The notes under the pieces were generated by a model. The model had not been told where the DNA came from. It did no database searches and saw nothing but the letters and a program-made list of their open reading frames with translations. The position numbers and the translations under genes are program-made. Shown here piece by piece: positions 26,385 to 35,102 of a DNA stretch of 54,834 nt. Source of the DNA: an uncultured Verrucomicrobiota bacterium (lineage in GTDB: Bacteria > Verrucomicrobiota > Verrucomicrobiia > Limisphaerales > UBA9464); the NCBI GenBank assembly GCA_903916195.1, contig CAIWVP010000035.1, positions 1 to 54,834 of the forward strand. Direction: 5' to 3'. Each line of letters starts with the position of its first letter. The first letter of the stretch is position 1.

Positions 26385-27737
26385 TCAGTTCAGAGCGACG
26401 CCGCGACGGGCGTAGGTCGGCTCGTCGAGGTTTTCCCCGTTGCGCTTCACCGGCTCGGTCTGGGCGAAGCGGCTGACCGAGACGACCTCGAAATTGAAGA
26501 GCGTCTGCGTCGTCTTCTTGCGCTGGTGCTTGTTCTTGATCTGGCGGTGGACGAGGTCGCGCTTCTGCGAGTCGGTCAGGTCCGGCGCGGGCGGGATGAA
26601 CTTGGATCCGCTCCGGTTCGTCGGGAGGTCGTCGCCGGCGATCGATTCAAAGCGCATCGGCGGCTCGTCCGATGGCGCCGATGCTTCGTTTGCCGGGTGG
26701 GTCTTCGTCTGCGCGGGCATCGCGGTCTGCGGCGCCGCGAGCGGTGATGCACCTCCGCGGGTGGCGATGACCGTGACCACGATGCGTCCTTCGAGCGCGG
26801 GGTCGACCGCGGATCCGGTGACGACTTGCGCATGCTCGCACAGGCGCTGGAACTGGTCCTGCACCTCCTGGAGCTCGTCGAAGCGCAGGTCGTTGCCACC
26901 GGCGATCGCGAGCAGCGCCGCATCGGCGTCCACGAGCATCTGCTCCGCCTGGAGGAAGGGATGCGTCCGCAGTTTTTCGACCGCTTCCCGGGCGCGGGCC
27001 GGGCCGCGGGTCTCGACCGCCGCGAACACGCTCTCGGCATGCCGTCCGCGGAGCAGTCGTTCCAGGTCGGCGAACCCGAGAGGGTTCATCGATGGCCGGT
27101 GCAGCAACCGCCAGAGGCTCTCGACGCTCTGCGCGACCATCACGTTCGCCGCGTCGAAGACCTCGGTGACGAGCGTCCGCTCGTCGAGCATCGCGGCGAC
27201 ACCTTGGTTCGGCACACAGATCACGGCGTCGGACGCGGCGCGCAAGGCTTGCAGGCCCTCGGAAGCGTTGGAATGGCGCAGAGGTCCCTCGTAACGGAAC
27301 GGCAGCACCGCGATGCCGAGCACGAGCGATCCCGCCTCGCGTGCGACGCGGGCGACGACCGCCGCCGCGCCGCCTCCGATGCCGCCCCCGATGCCGGCGA
27401 CGATGCAGACCAGGCGGACCCCTTCGACGACCTTCCTCAACCGTGCGATGTCCTGCTCGGCGGACTGCGCGCCGCGGGCGAGGTCGTTGCCGCAGCCTTC
27501 GCCGCGGGTCAGGCGCGCGCCGATGGCGGTGTTCTCTGTGCGCTGCAGCCGTCCGAGGGCGGTCGAATCGGTGTCCACCGCGGCGAACCGCGCGCCGTCG
27601 AGGCCGGCCGCGGCGAGCAGCTCGGCGATCGCGCCGCCGGCCCGGCCGACGCCGACCACGAGGAAGCCTGTCCTCGGCGCGGGCGCGGGCGCGGGCGCGG
27701 TTTCGGCGGAGATGTCAGTACCGGTCGGGTTGTCCAT
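26385..27737 (-). CDS. ftsZ: FtsZ, strongly divergent
   Basis: 450 residues, last gene of the dcw cluster. FtsZ is the tubulin-like GTPase that forms the division ring. The fold is recognisable (FLVVGVGRAGG, AAVDTDSTAL, IGARLTRGEGCGND, PFRYEGPLRHSNA, IVVTVIATRG). Key motifs differ from standard FtsZ. The G-box GGGTGTG reads GGGIGGG (117-123). The T7-loop N-x-D-F-A-D reads NPLGFAD (218-224), so the first catalytic Asp is Gly while the second is kept. The first glycine loop reads GVGRAGGA instead of GVGGAGGN. A long basic linker and a C-terminal peptide LDEPTYARRGVAL follow, the likely FtsA contact. Weak GTPase activity or a changed mechanism is possible. ATG 27737 is 21 bp after ftsA. Confidence 0.88.
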   Translation of the reverse strand: MDNPTGTDISAETAPAPAPAPRTGFLVVGVGRAGGAIAELLAAAGLDGARFAAVDTDSTALGRLQRTENTAIGARLTRGEGCGNDLARGAQSAEQDIARLRKVVEGVRLVCIVAGIGGGIGGGAAAVVARVAREAGSLVLGIAVLPFRYEGPLRHSNASEGLQALRAASDAVICVPNQGVAAMLDERTLVTEVFDAANVMVAQSVESLWRLLHRPSMNPLGFADLERLLRGRHAESVFAAVETRGPARAREAVEKLRTHPFLQAEQMLVDADAALLAIAGGNDLRFDELQEVQDQFQRLCEHAQVVTGSAVDPALEGRIVVTVIATRGGASPLAAPQTAMPAQTKTHPANEASAPSDEPPMRFESIAGDDLPTNRSGSKFIPPAPDLTDSQKRDLVHRQIKNKHQRKKTTQTLFNFEVVSVSRFAQTEPVKRNGENLDEPTYARRGVALN

Positions 27738-27758
27738 GGCGGGATCGGTGTCCGGGGT

Positions 27759-28970
27759 TCAGCGGCGGAAAAGATTCTGAAAGGTCGATTTCAGGTCGAA
27801 GCGGCTGCGGTTGCGGCTCTGGAGGCGCATCGCGCCGTAGCGGACGAGCCCGATGGCGACCGCGAACTCAGGGTTGGCGAGCACGTCGGCCGGGCCGGAG
27901 ACGTTGTGGGTGTGGGCGCGGCCGACCGGCATCTCGAAGACGCGTTCGACCAAGGTCTCGATGCCCCGTGCCCGCGCGCCGCCTCCGCAGAGGACCACCC
28001 CGGCGCGGGCAAGCCCGAAGGCGTCGGACTTCGCGAGGTCGCGGGCCACGAGGTCGAGCGTCTCCTCGATCCGCAGCGACATGATCCGGTGGAGGTTCTC
28101 GATGCTGAGGGTCCGGGGCGTCAGGCCGGTCTCACCGGGGATGGTGTGCGTCGCGCCTCTCAGCGCCGGGTCATACACCGCGCAGCCCTGCTCGATCTTC
28201 AGGCGCTCCGCTTGGTCGATGGGTATGCGCAGGCCGCAGGCGAGGTCGTTGGAGACGTGGTCGCCGCCCACGGCGAGGACGCCGGAATGGCGCAGCACCC
28301 CGCCGTGGAAGAAGGCGTACTCGGTCGTGCCGGCACCGAGGTCGAGCAGCACGACGCCCTGCTGTTTCTGCTCGGGGGTGAGCACGGCGAGCGCGGAGGC
28401 GAGACCGTTGAAGACGGGTTTCACCACCGCGACCTGCATCCCCTGCACGACGCGTCGGGCCGTCTCGATGCGCGAGGTGCGACCCTGGATCACGTGGACG
28501 CTCGCCTCGAGCACGCCGCCGACCAGGCCCACCGGGTTCTCGATGCCGGTCCGGTCGTCGACCTTGTAGTCCTGCCGGACGCTGTCGATCACCTCGTGCT
28601 CGGCGGGGCAGTTGAACTGTTTGGCGTTGCCGACCGCGTCCACGACGTCCTCCGGCGAGATGGTGCGGTCGAACGAGGCGATGGGATGCACGCCGCGGCT
28701 ATCGAGGCACCGGATATGGTTGCCGGTGATGCCGAGGTAGACCTCCTGGATCTCGACGTTGGCCTGCTGCTCGGCCTCGGCGAGGGCGGTGCGGACGTCC
28801 TCGGCCGCCTTGGTCGTGTCGGTGATCTCGCCCTTGCGGACGCCGCGCGAGGTGCACTGGCCGATGCCGAGGATGGTCAGCTCGCCTTTCGCTCCGGCTT
28901 CGCCGACGGCGACGCAGATCTTGTGGGTACCGATCTCTAGACCGACGATGACTTGGCCGGGATCAAACAT
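27759..28970 (-). CDS. ftsA: Cell division protein FtsA
   Basis: 403 residues. Actin-fold protein that tethers FtsZ to the membrane. The ATPase motifs are visible: VIVGLEIGTHKICVAVG (phosphate 1), GVVLLDLGAGTTEYAFF (phosphate 2) and GVVLCGGGARARGIETL (adenosine). The 1C domain lies between residues 85 and 160. The C-terminus FDLKSTFQNLFRR is an amphipathic helix of the type that binds the membrane. The start overlaps the end of ftsQ by 8 nt, so the two are translationally coupled; ftsZ follows. Nothing in it looks degenerate. Confidence 0.95.
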   Translation of the reverse strand: MFDPGQVIVGLEIGTHKICVAVGEAGAKGELTILGIGQCTSRGVRKGEITDTTKAAEDVRTALAEAEQQANVEIQEVYLGITGNHIRCLDSRGVHPIASFDRTISPEDVVDAVGNAKQFNCPAEHEVIDSVRQDYKVDDRTGIENPVGLVGGVLEASVHVIQGRTSRIETARRVVQGMQVAVVKPVFNGLASALAVLTPEQKQQGVVLLDLGAGTTEYAFFHGGVLRHSGVLAVGGDHVSNDLACGLRIPIDQAERLKIEQGCAVYDPALRGATHTIPGETGLTPRTLSIENLHRIMSLRIEETLDLVARDLAKSDAFGLARAGVVLCGGGARARGIETLVERVFEMPVGRAHTHNVSGPADVLANPEFAVAIGLVRYGAMRLQSRNRSRFDLKSTFQNLFRR

Positions 28971-29958
28971 GGCGGCGGGAGGGTCTGCGCTTGGGGGGCG
29001 CGGGTTTCAGGGAAGGGGATGCGGCCGGGGCCGCGGCGGCCTCGAGCCAGCGGAGCGGCGGATTGCCGCGGACGCTGAGGTCGAGCGTGCCGATGGAGAA
29101 CTGCGCCTCGGGCCGCGTCTTCCTGGCCTCCAACGTGAGCTCGGCGGCGCGGTCGTGGACGGCGCGCCATTCGCGGAGCTGCCGGTCCAGGTCGTCCGGC
29201 GTGAGCGTCACCTGGGATCCCTGGGGCGTGAGCGCGGTCAGCACGCCCTGCTGGGAGACGTCCACCGAGACGACCTCGGTGACCGCGGCGACGGGCGAGG
29301 CGTCGAAGCCCGTCAAGAAGGTGAGCGCCGCGAGGACCAGCGGGTTGGTGACCGCTTGGCCGGCGGAGAAGCCCGGTGCCTTCATCCCGGTCAACGTCGG
29401 CAATGCAGCCTCGCCGGCGATGATCCCCTCCGGTGCGCGGCCGTCATCGAACGGCAGCAGCACGTGCCCGGAATCGTCCAGCAGGTAGCACGCCTGCATG
29501 CCGCCCATCGGCGGCAGCAGGACGCGGGCGACGGGCACGCGTTCGCGGACCGAGATGCGCAGCGTGTCGGGATACTCGAGCGCCACGGTCGCGGCCTCGA
29601 TGCGCGGATGCCGGAGCAGCCGTTGCCGCATCGCGAAGACGTCGATGGTCATGACGTTCCGGCCCGGTTGGACACCGGCGAGACGGCTGATCTCGTCCTC
29701 GGTCAGCACGCCGTCCCGGGTCACGTCGATCTTCCGCAGCGCGAGCGATCGGACCTGGTAGAGCCAGTGCTCCTTGGCGAGGCGCAGCGCGAAGCCGCTG
29801 CCGACGACGAGGCCGACCGTCAACAGCACGAAGACCAACCGCTTCGACCACCCACGTCCGCGACGGCGTCCGACCGGGGTGTCCCCGGTCTCGGCGAAGA
29901 GCGTGGCCCCGGTGTCGCGGCGCCGGTTGCGTGTCGAGCGTCTGAAGAGGTCGGCCAT
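28963..29958 (-). CDS. ftsQ: Cell division protein FtsQ
   Basis: 331 residues. Basic cytoplasmic head, one membrane segment (LVFVLLTVGLVVGSGFAL, about 42-59), then a POTRA domain (VRSLALRKIDVTRDGVLTED, with the typical LRxHPRIEAATVALEYPDTL). The FtsQ beta domain follows, and the tail is Pro/Lys/Arg-rich. FtsQ links early and late divisome parts through FtsL and FtsB. It lies 7 bp downstream of ddl and overlaps ftsA. Slightly longer than E. coli FtsQ because of the tail. Confidence 0.88.
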   Translation of the reverse strand: MADLFRRSTRNRRRDTGATLFAETGDTPVGRRRGRGWSKRLVFVLLTVGLVVGSGFALRLAKEHWLYQVRSLALRKIDVTRDGVLTEDEISRLAGVQPGRNVMTIDVFAMRQRLLRHPRIEAATVALEYPDTLRISVRERVPVARVLLPPMGGMQACYLLDDSGHVLLPFDDGRAPEGIIAGEAALPTLTGMKAPGFSAGQAVTNPLVLAALTFLTGFDASPVAAVTEVVSVDVSQQGVLTALTPQGSQVTLTPDDLDRQLREWRAVHDRAAELTLEARKTRPEAQFSIGTLDLSVRGNPPLRWLEAAAAPAASPSLKPAPPKRRPSRRHV

Positions 29959-29965
29959 GGCGGGG

Positions 29966-30874
29966 TCAGTCGGTGCGTCCGGACCGGAGCGCGAGGTCCA
30001 CCATCCGTTGGCAGAGCTCGGCGAAACCGATCCCCGCGGCGGCGGCGGCCTTCGGCAACAGGCTGGTCTCGGTCATGCCGGGAAGCGTGTTCACCTCGAG
30101 CACGACCGGTGAACCGTCGGCGCGGACCATCACGTCGACGCGGCCGTAGTCGCGTCCGCCGATCGAACGGAAGGCCCCGAGCGCGGCCTCCTGGATGCGC
30201 GCGGTCGTCGCCGCATCGAACGGCGCGGGGCAGAGATACTCGGTGCGGCCGGCGGTGTACTTGTTCGCGTAGTCGTAGGCGCCGTGCTTCGGCCGGACCT
30301 CGACCACCGGAAACGCCTGGCCGTCGAGGATCCCCACGGTGGTCTCGCGCCCGACGATCCGTTTCTCCATCACGACCTCGCCGCCGAACCGCAGCGACTC
30401 GGCGAGCGCGCGAGGGAAATCCGCGGTCGCGTCGACGAACTGCAGTCCCACGCTGCTGCCTTGGCGCGTCGGCTTGAGCACGACCGGCGGCTGCCAGCCC
30501 TCGGGCCACTCGGCGACGGAGTTGAACACGGCGAAATCCGCGGTGGGCACGCCGGCGGCGATGCAGCGGCGCTTGGTCACGACCTTGTCGAAGGCGAACA
30601 GGCTCGCGGCCACACCGCACCCGGTGTAAGGCACGCCCAGCTGCTCCAACTCGGCCTGCACGGTGCCGTCCTCGCCGTAGGTCCCGTGCAGCGCCAGCAC
30701 GGCGACATCGGTGCCGGCCGGCAACCGTAGCGCGCCGGGCAACGGGTCCACCTCGTGGACCGTGTGGCCGAGCGACCGCAGCGCCTTCGCCATCGCGGCG
30801 CCGGAGCGGAGCGAGACCTCGCGTTCGGCCGAAGGGCCGCCGAGCAGCACGGCGATGGTGAGTGGGTGCGCCAT
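29966..30874 (-). CDS. ddl: D-alanine--D-alanine ligase
   Basis: 302 residues. Joins two D-Ala using ATP to make the dipeptide used by MurF. ATP-grasp signatures: LLGGPSAEREVSLRSG at the N-terminus, PVVLKPTRQGSSVGLQF, EKRIVGRETTVGILDG, GRVDVMVRADG and LEVNTLPGMTETSLLPKA. All expected catalytic residues appear present. ATG 30874 lies 2 bp after the murB stop. The frame is open further upstream inside murB, but that is shadow. Confidence 0.95.
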   Translation of the reverse strand: MAHPLTIAVLLGGPSAEREVSLRSGAAMAKALRSLGHTVHEVDPLPGALRLPAGTDVAVLALHGTYGEDGTVQAELEQLGVPYTGCGVAASLFAFDKVVTKRRCIAAGVPTADFAVFNSVAEWPEGWQPPVVLKPTRQGSSVGLQFVDATADFPRALAESLRFGGEVVMEKRIVGRETTVGILDGQAFPVVEVRPKHGAYDYANKYTAGRTEYLCPAPFDAATTARIQEAALGAFRSIGGRDYGRVDVMVRADGSPVVLEVNTLPGMTETSLLPKAAAAAGIGFAELCQRMVDLALRSGRTD

Positions 30875-30876
30875 GG

Positions 30877-31860
30877 TCAATCCTCTCCGACGATCTCCAC
30901 CTCGGTCTCCAGCTCGACGCCGCGGGCTTCGCGTGCGCGGGCGCGGACGAGGTCGATGAGGTCGAGCACGTCGCGTGCGGTGGCACCGCCGAGGTTCACG
31001 AAGAAATTCGCGTGGACGTCGCTGACCATCGCCGCGCCGACGCGCGTGCCCTTCAGGCCGAGCTCGTCGATGAGCTTGCCCGCGGGGAGCGTCGGCGACG
31101 GGTTCTTGAAGGTGCAGCCGGCGCTCGGCTGGGCCGGTTGGGAATCCCACCGTTTGCGGCTGTAGGCGTCCATCGTCGCCTTCACCGCCTCGGCGTCCGC
31201 CGGCGCGGCGCGGAGCAGCGCGCCGATGGCGATGGCCTCCTTGAGCAGGGGGCAGGAGCGGTAGGTGACCGGCACCTCGGCGGCCGGGACGTCGTGGACC
31301 TCGCCGTCGCGCGTGGCGTAGCGCAGGCGTTCGACGACATCGAAGGTCCACGCCTGCATCGCGCCGGCGTTCATGCGGAGCGCGCCGCCGAGCGAGCCCG
31401 GGATGCCTTCCAAGAACTCCAGCCCGCCGAGCCCCGCGCGGCGGGCCTCGGTGGCGATGAGCTTCAGCTTGGCGCCGGCGCCGGCCCGGATGTGCCCGTC
31501 CTGGACCTCCACCGCGGCGAAGGCGGTGTGCGCGAGCGAGACCACGACACCGCGGATGCCGCCGTCGCGGACGAGCAGGTTCGAACCGCGGCCGAGCACG
31601 AAGAGCGGCACGCCGGTCTGCGCGCAGATCTCCAGGATGGTGCGGAGCGCGTGCTCGGAATCCGGTTCGACGAAGATGTCGGCCGGGCCGCCGACGCGCA
31701 GCGTGGTGCGGCGCGCGAGCGGTTCCGAGCGCCGGAGAAGCGCCTCCAACGGGAGCGCGCCCTGGAGGTCCTCGTACGCGTCGATCACCCGGATCGCCAG
31801 TTCGGCGGACGATTCGGAGGTGCCGGTCGGCATGAACGGCGCGAGGGTGAGCTTGTTCAT
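30877..31860 (-). CDS. murB: UDP-N-acetylenolpyruvoylglucosamine reductase MurB
   Basis: 327 residues. FAD enzyme that makes UDP-MurNAc with NADPH. FAD-binding motifs RTTLRVGGPADIFVEP, LGRGSNLLVRDGG and GIPGSLGGALRMNAGA are clear. The catalytic-region motif reads PSAGCTFKNPS, with Cys where E. coli has the catalytic Ser; as far as I recall this Cys occurs in other lineages, so I do not take it as inactivation. The product looks like the shorter type without the extra loop. The start overlaps the end of murG by four bases (ATGA). Normally murC lies between murG and murB; it is absent here. Confidence 0.94.
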   Translation of the reverse strand: MNKLTLAPFMPTGTSESSAELAIRVIDAYEDLQGALPLEALLRRSEPLARRTTLRVGGPADIFVEPDSEHALRTILEICAQTGVPLFVLGRGSNLLVRDGGIRGVVVSLAHTAFAAVEVQDGHIRAGAGAKLKLIATEARRAGLGGLEFLEGIPGSLGGALRMNAGAMQAWTFDVVERLRYATRDGEVHDVPAAEVPVTYRSCPLLKEAIAIGALLRAAPADAEAVKATMDAYSRKRWDSQPAQPSAGCTFKNPSPTLPAGKLIDELGLKGTRVGAAMVSDVHANFFVNLGGATARDVLDLIDLVRARAREARGVELETEVEIVGED

Positions 31861-33035
31861 GCGACCGCCTCCTTGGGCGAGCGCATCCGGGGCTTCAGCG
31901 GCATCGGCCGCGAAGGGACGGGCGAGTGGAACTGGGAGGTGAGCGCCAGGATCCGTCCGGCGATCAAGGACGCCGCGTCCGGCGCGTGCAGACGGGTCGC
32001 GGCGGCGGCCATCGCCTCGCGGCGCGCGGTGTCGGCGAGGAGGGCGCAGACCGCTCCGGTCAGCTGTTCCGGCGTCGTGCGGCCTTGGACCAACGTCTCG
32101 GCGGCGCCCGTGGAGGTGAAGGCGGCGGCGTTGTGCGATTGGTGGTCGTCGACCGCGGCGGGGTAGGGGACGAGCAACGACGGCACGCCCATCGCCGCCA
32201 GTTCCGCCAGCGAAGAAGCGCCGCTCCGGCTGATCGCGAGGGTCGCCGCGCCGAGGAGGAGCTCCATCTCGGAGAAGAACGGCCGGACGCGTGCGCGGCG
32301 CCCGAGCGGAGCGTAGGCGGCCTTCACGGCGTCGAGGCCGGCGGATCCGGTGAGGTGGAAGAACTGGAGCTCCGGGACCGCGGCCGCAAGGCCGGGCAAG
32401 GCCGCGGTGACGAGCCGGTTCACGCCTTCGGCGCCTTGGCTGCCGCCCATCACGAGCAGCACCGGCTTGTCCGGATCGAGCCCGAGCGCCGAGCGTGCGC
32501 CGGCGGGGTCCATCGTCGCGAACTGCGGCCGGACCGGCGTGCCCGACACGGTGACACGCGGGTTCCAGAGACGATCGGCGGTCTCGGGGAAGCCGACGAA
32601 GCATTCGTCCACGACGTGCGCGAGCCAGCGGTTGGCCCGGCCCGGGAGGGTGTTCGATTCGTGCAGGAAGGTGACCGCGCCGGCCCGGCTCCCGGCGAGC
32701 ACCGGCGGAGCGCTGGTGAAACCGCCCATCGCGAGCACCGCGTGCGGCGGCGCTTCGCGGAACGCGCGCCGGGCGGCGAGGAAGGATCGGACGCCGGCGG
32801 CGGCGAAGGCGGGCAGGTTGCCGCCGGCGAGGCCGATCGCCGGGAGGGTGACGATCTCGAACTCGTCCGCGAGGCACCGGACCGCCTGTTGGTCGACGTC
32901 TTTCGGGGAGACGAGGAGGCTCACGTCGCAGCCGCGCGCGACGAGCTCTTGGCCGACCGCCAGGCCGGGGAACAGATGGCCGCCGGTGCCGCCGCACGCG
33001 ATGGCGACACGGAACGATGGCCGGGGGGTGTTCAT
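31857..33035 (-). CDS. murG: MurG, lipid II-forming GlcNAc transferase
   Basis: 392 residues. Adds GlcNAc to lipid I on the inner face of the membrane. G-loops VAIACGGTGGHLFPGLAVG and LLVMGGSQGAEGVNRLV flank the family's two Rossmann domains; HESNTLPGRANRWLA and SRSGASSLAELAAMGVPSLL are standard signatures for acceptor and UDP-GlcNAc binding. The N-terminal start at ATG 33035 overlaps ftsW by four bases. The C-terminal 20 residues are a basic Pro-rich extension. Confidence 0.95.
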   Translation of the reverse strand: MNTPRPSFRVAIACGGTGGHLFPGLAVGQELVARGCDVSLLVSPKDVDQQAVRCLADEFEIVTLPAIGLAGGNLPAFAAAGVRSFLAARRAFREAPPHAVLAMGGFTSAPPVLAGSRAGAVTFLHESNTLPGRANRWLAHVVDECFVGFPETADRLWNPRVTVSGTPVRPQFATMDPAGARSALGLDPDKPVLLVMGGSQGAEGVNRLVTAALPGLAAAVPELQFFHLTGSAGLDAVKAAYAPLGRRARVRPFFSEMELLLGAATLAISRSGASSLAELAAMGVPSLLVPYPAAVDDHQSHNAAAFTSTGAAETLVQGRTTPEQLTGAVCALLADTARREAMAAAATRLHAPDAASLIAGRILALTSQFHSPVPSRPMPLKPRMRSPKEAVA

Positions 33036-34180
33036 CCGGGCATATCGGTGTCGACGGTCCCGAACGGATCGCCGGAGACGCGGGTCCGCGACCCGGTCGT
33101 GATGCCTTGGCGGGCCACGCTCACGAGCAGCCCGGTGAGGCCCAGCATCAGCACCACACCGGTGCCGCCGCGGCTGACGAACGGCAGCGGCATGCCCTTG
33201 TTCGGGAGCAGCGCGGTCACGACGCAGAGGTTGATGGCGGCCTGGGCGGCGATGAGGAACGTGATGCCGCCGGCGAGCAACATGCCGAAGGTGTCCGGCG
33301 CGGAATGGGTGACGCTCGCGCCGCAGACGAGGATCACCACGAACACGCCGACGACGCCGAGCGTGAACGGCAGGCCGAGCTCCTCGCCGATCACCGGGAA
33401 GATGAAATCCGTGTGCTGTTCCGGGATGTTGAACTTGTGGGCGCCGCGGCCGAGCCCGGTGCCGGAGACGCCGCCCGCGCCGAGCGCGTAGAGCGATTCG
33501 TTGACCTGGAGGTTCCCGTCCCGGTCGGCATCCTTCCTGTCCACCGGCCTCGACATGGAATCGAGCCACGTGGTGACGCGCTTCTTCGCGTAGGGGCTCT
33601 GCGAGACGAGCAAGGCGAAGCCGACCGCGCAGACCGCGGCCGGGATGACCACGTGCTGCCAGCGGACACCGGCGACGAGCATGAGGAGGAAGGTGACGAC
33701 GCCGAGCAGCGCCGCGGTGCCCTTGTCGGGCTCGACGATGATCAGCGCGACCGGCACGGCAGCGATGGCGGCCATGCCCAGCACGCCGGAGAGAAAGCTG
33801 CCCATCCGGTGCTGGAAGCGCGCCCCGAACCAGGCGAGGGCGACGACCAGCCCGAGTTTCGCGAACTCCGACGGCTGCGTGTGGAACAGCCAGCGCTGGG
33901 CGCCGTTCATGTTCTTGCCGAGCGGGGAAAGCGTGAGGGCAAGCAGCAGCACGGTGACGCCGTAGACCGGCCAGGCGAACCGTTCGAGCAGATGGTAATC
34001 GATGCGCGCCGCCAGCGCGAGGACCACGAACCCGATGACGCATGCGATGGCCTGCGTCTGCACCCAGCTGTGCATCAGATGGTCGCTCTGCTTGAGCATC
34101 GTCGCGCTCGCCAGCATCGCCACGCTCAGGGCGACGAGCGCGCCGACGGCAAGGAGCAAGGTGGTGATGGTCCGGTTCAT
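33032..34180 (-). CDS. ftsW: FtsW, lipid II polymerase, with EF-hand-like loop
   Basis: 382 residues of the SEDS family, with about ten membrane segments. FtsW polymerises septal glycan with FtsI. Signatures: NGAQRWLFHTQPSEFAKLG, PDKGTAALLG, TDFIFPVIGEELG and LPFVSRGGTGVVLMLGLTGL. In the large extracytoplasmic loop, where relatives read roughly FLDPWADPxGxGYQ, this protein has WLDSMSRPVDRK followed by DADRDGNLQVNE (217-228, bases 33497-33532). That is a perfect 12-residue EF-hand loop (Asp at 1, 3, 5; Gly 6; Leu 8; Glu 12), then SLYALGAGG as usual. I chose ATG 34180 because the membrane segment starts there; upstream codons to 34216 are not family-like. Confidence 0.93.
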   Translation of the reverse strand: MNRTITTLLLAVGALVALSVAMLASATMLKQSDHLMHSWVQTQAIACVIGFVVLALAARIDYHLLERFAWPVYGVTVLLLALTLSPLGKNMNGAQRWLFHTQPSEFAKLGLVVALAWFGARFQHRMGSFLSGVLGMAAIAAVPVALIIVEPDKGTAALLGVVTFLLMLVAGVRWQHVVIPAAVCAVGFALLVSQSPYAKKRVTTWLDSMSRPVDRKDADRDGNLQVNESLYALGAGGVSGTGLGRGAHKFNIPEQHTDFIFPVIGEELGLPFTLGVVGVFVVILVCGASVTHSAPDTFGMLLAGGITFLIAAQAAINLCVVTALLPNKGMPLPFVSRGGTGVVLMLGLTGLLVSVARQGITTGSRTRVSGDPFGTVDTDMPG

Positions 34181-34253
34181 GGCGAGAGAGGGGCGGAGGC
34201 AAGGATGGCCGCGCATCGCCTTCCATCGGCGATGCGCGGTGCTTCCCGTCCGA

Positions 34254-35102
34254 TCAGCGGGGCGGCTGGGCCGGGCTCGCGGTCGGGATCGCCGGCGCGG
34301 CGGCCGGGGCCGGTTCGGCCGCGGGCGCCGCGGCCTTCGCCGGGACCTTCAGCTTCTGGCCGACCTTGATGTCGTTTCCTTTGAGGCCGTTCGCGGCGCG
34401 GACGGCTTTGACCGAGGTGCCGAACTTCTTGGCGATCTTGGTGATGCTGTCGCCGCCTTTCACCGTGTACGAGACCGTCTCGCCGGTCGCGCTCGACGCT
34501 GTATCGTCGGCGGCACCGGCGTGCTCGGTCTTGGCGCTGTGCGCCGGGGCCGGGGCCGGAGCGGCGGCACCCGCGGGGATCTGGATGACCTGGCCGACCT
34601 TGAGCTTGCCGAGGTCGACGTTCGCGTTGGCCTCTTTGAGCGCCTTCAGGGAGACGCCGTTCTTCTTCGCGACGTTGTAGGCGATATCGCCCTTCTGGAT
34701 CTTGTACTCACCGGCGGCGGCCGCGGACCCAGCGTTGGCCGGCGCGTTCGCCACGGCCGGCGCCGGGGGCTCGACGACGGGCGGGTTGGTGGCGACGGCG
34801 CCGAGCACGGCGGGAGGCGCGGAGGTGGAGGCCCCGAGGCCGCCCGGGAGCGCGGCGATGGCGCCGGCGTCGAGCGACGGTAGGTTGGTGTCGCCGGTGA
34901 TCGGCGACGGGTTGGACAGCGAGTCGGTGAGCGGTTTGGCCTCGTCCTTCTTCACCTCTTTGCTGCAGCCGAGGATCAGGAAGCCGCCGAGGACGAAGAC
35001 GTGGAGGCCGACGATCAAAGCCGCGATCTGCAGGGACGAACGGCTTTTGGCCTGCTGCTCCAGCAGCGAGCCTTGGGGTGCGAGTGGGTTGGGAGTGCTC
35101 AT
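34254..35102 (-). CDS. Membrane-anchored protein with two LysM domains
   Basis: 282 residues. A short cytoplasmic head and one membrane segment (LQIAALIVGLHVFVLGGFLI) end in LGCSKE, a poor lipobox. A Pro/Ala-rich linker and two LysM domains (YKIQKGDIAYNVAKKNGVSL, then KVGQVIQIP; and YTVKGGDSITKIAKKFGTSV, then KVGQKLKVP) follow. LysM binds GlcNAc-containing glycans, so it probably holds peptidoglycan outside the membrane. It occupies the place where murD normally lies between mraY and ftsW. No enzymatic domain is visible. It is the first gene after a 409-bp gap, so a promoter probably lies upstream. Confidence 0.88.
   Translation of the reverse strand: MSTPNPLAPQGSLLEQQAKSRSSLQIAALIVGLHVFVLGGFLILGCSKEVKKDEAKPLTDSLSNPSPITGDTNLPSLDAGAIAALPGGLGASTSAPPAVLGAVATNPPVVEPPAPAVANAPANAGSAAAAGEYKIQKGDIAYNVAKKNGVSLKALKEANANVDLGKLKVGQVIQIPAGAAAPAPAPAHSAKTEHAGAADDTASSATGETVSYTVKGGDSITKIAKKFGTSVKAVRAANGLKGNDIKVGQKLKVPAKAAAPAAEPAPAAAPAIPTASPAQPPR

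Noticed and set aside
30877-31860. MurB inactive because Ser is replaced by Cys in AGCTFKNP
   Set aside because: As far as I recall, Cys occurs at this position in other bacterial MurB proteins, so it is not evidence of loss.
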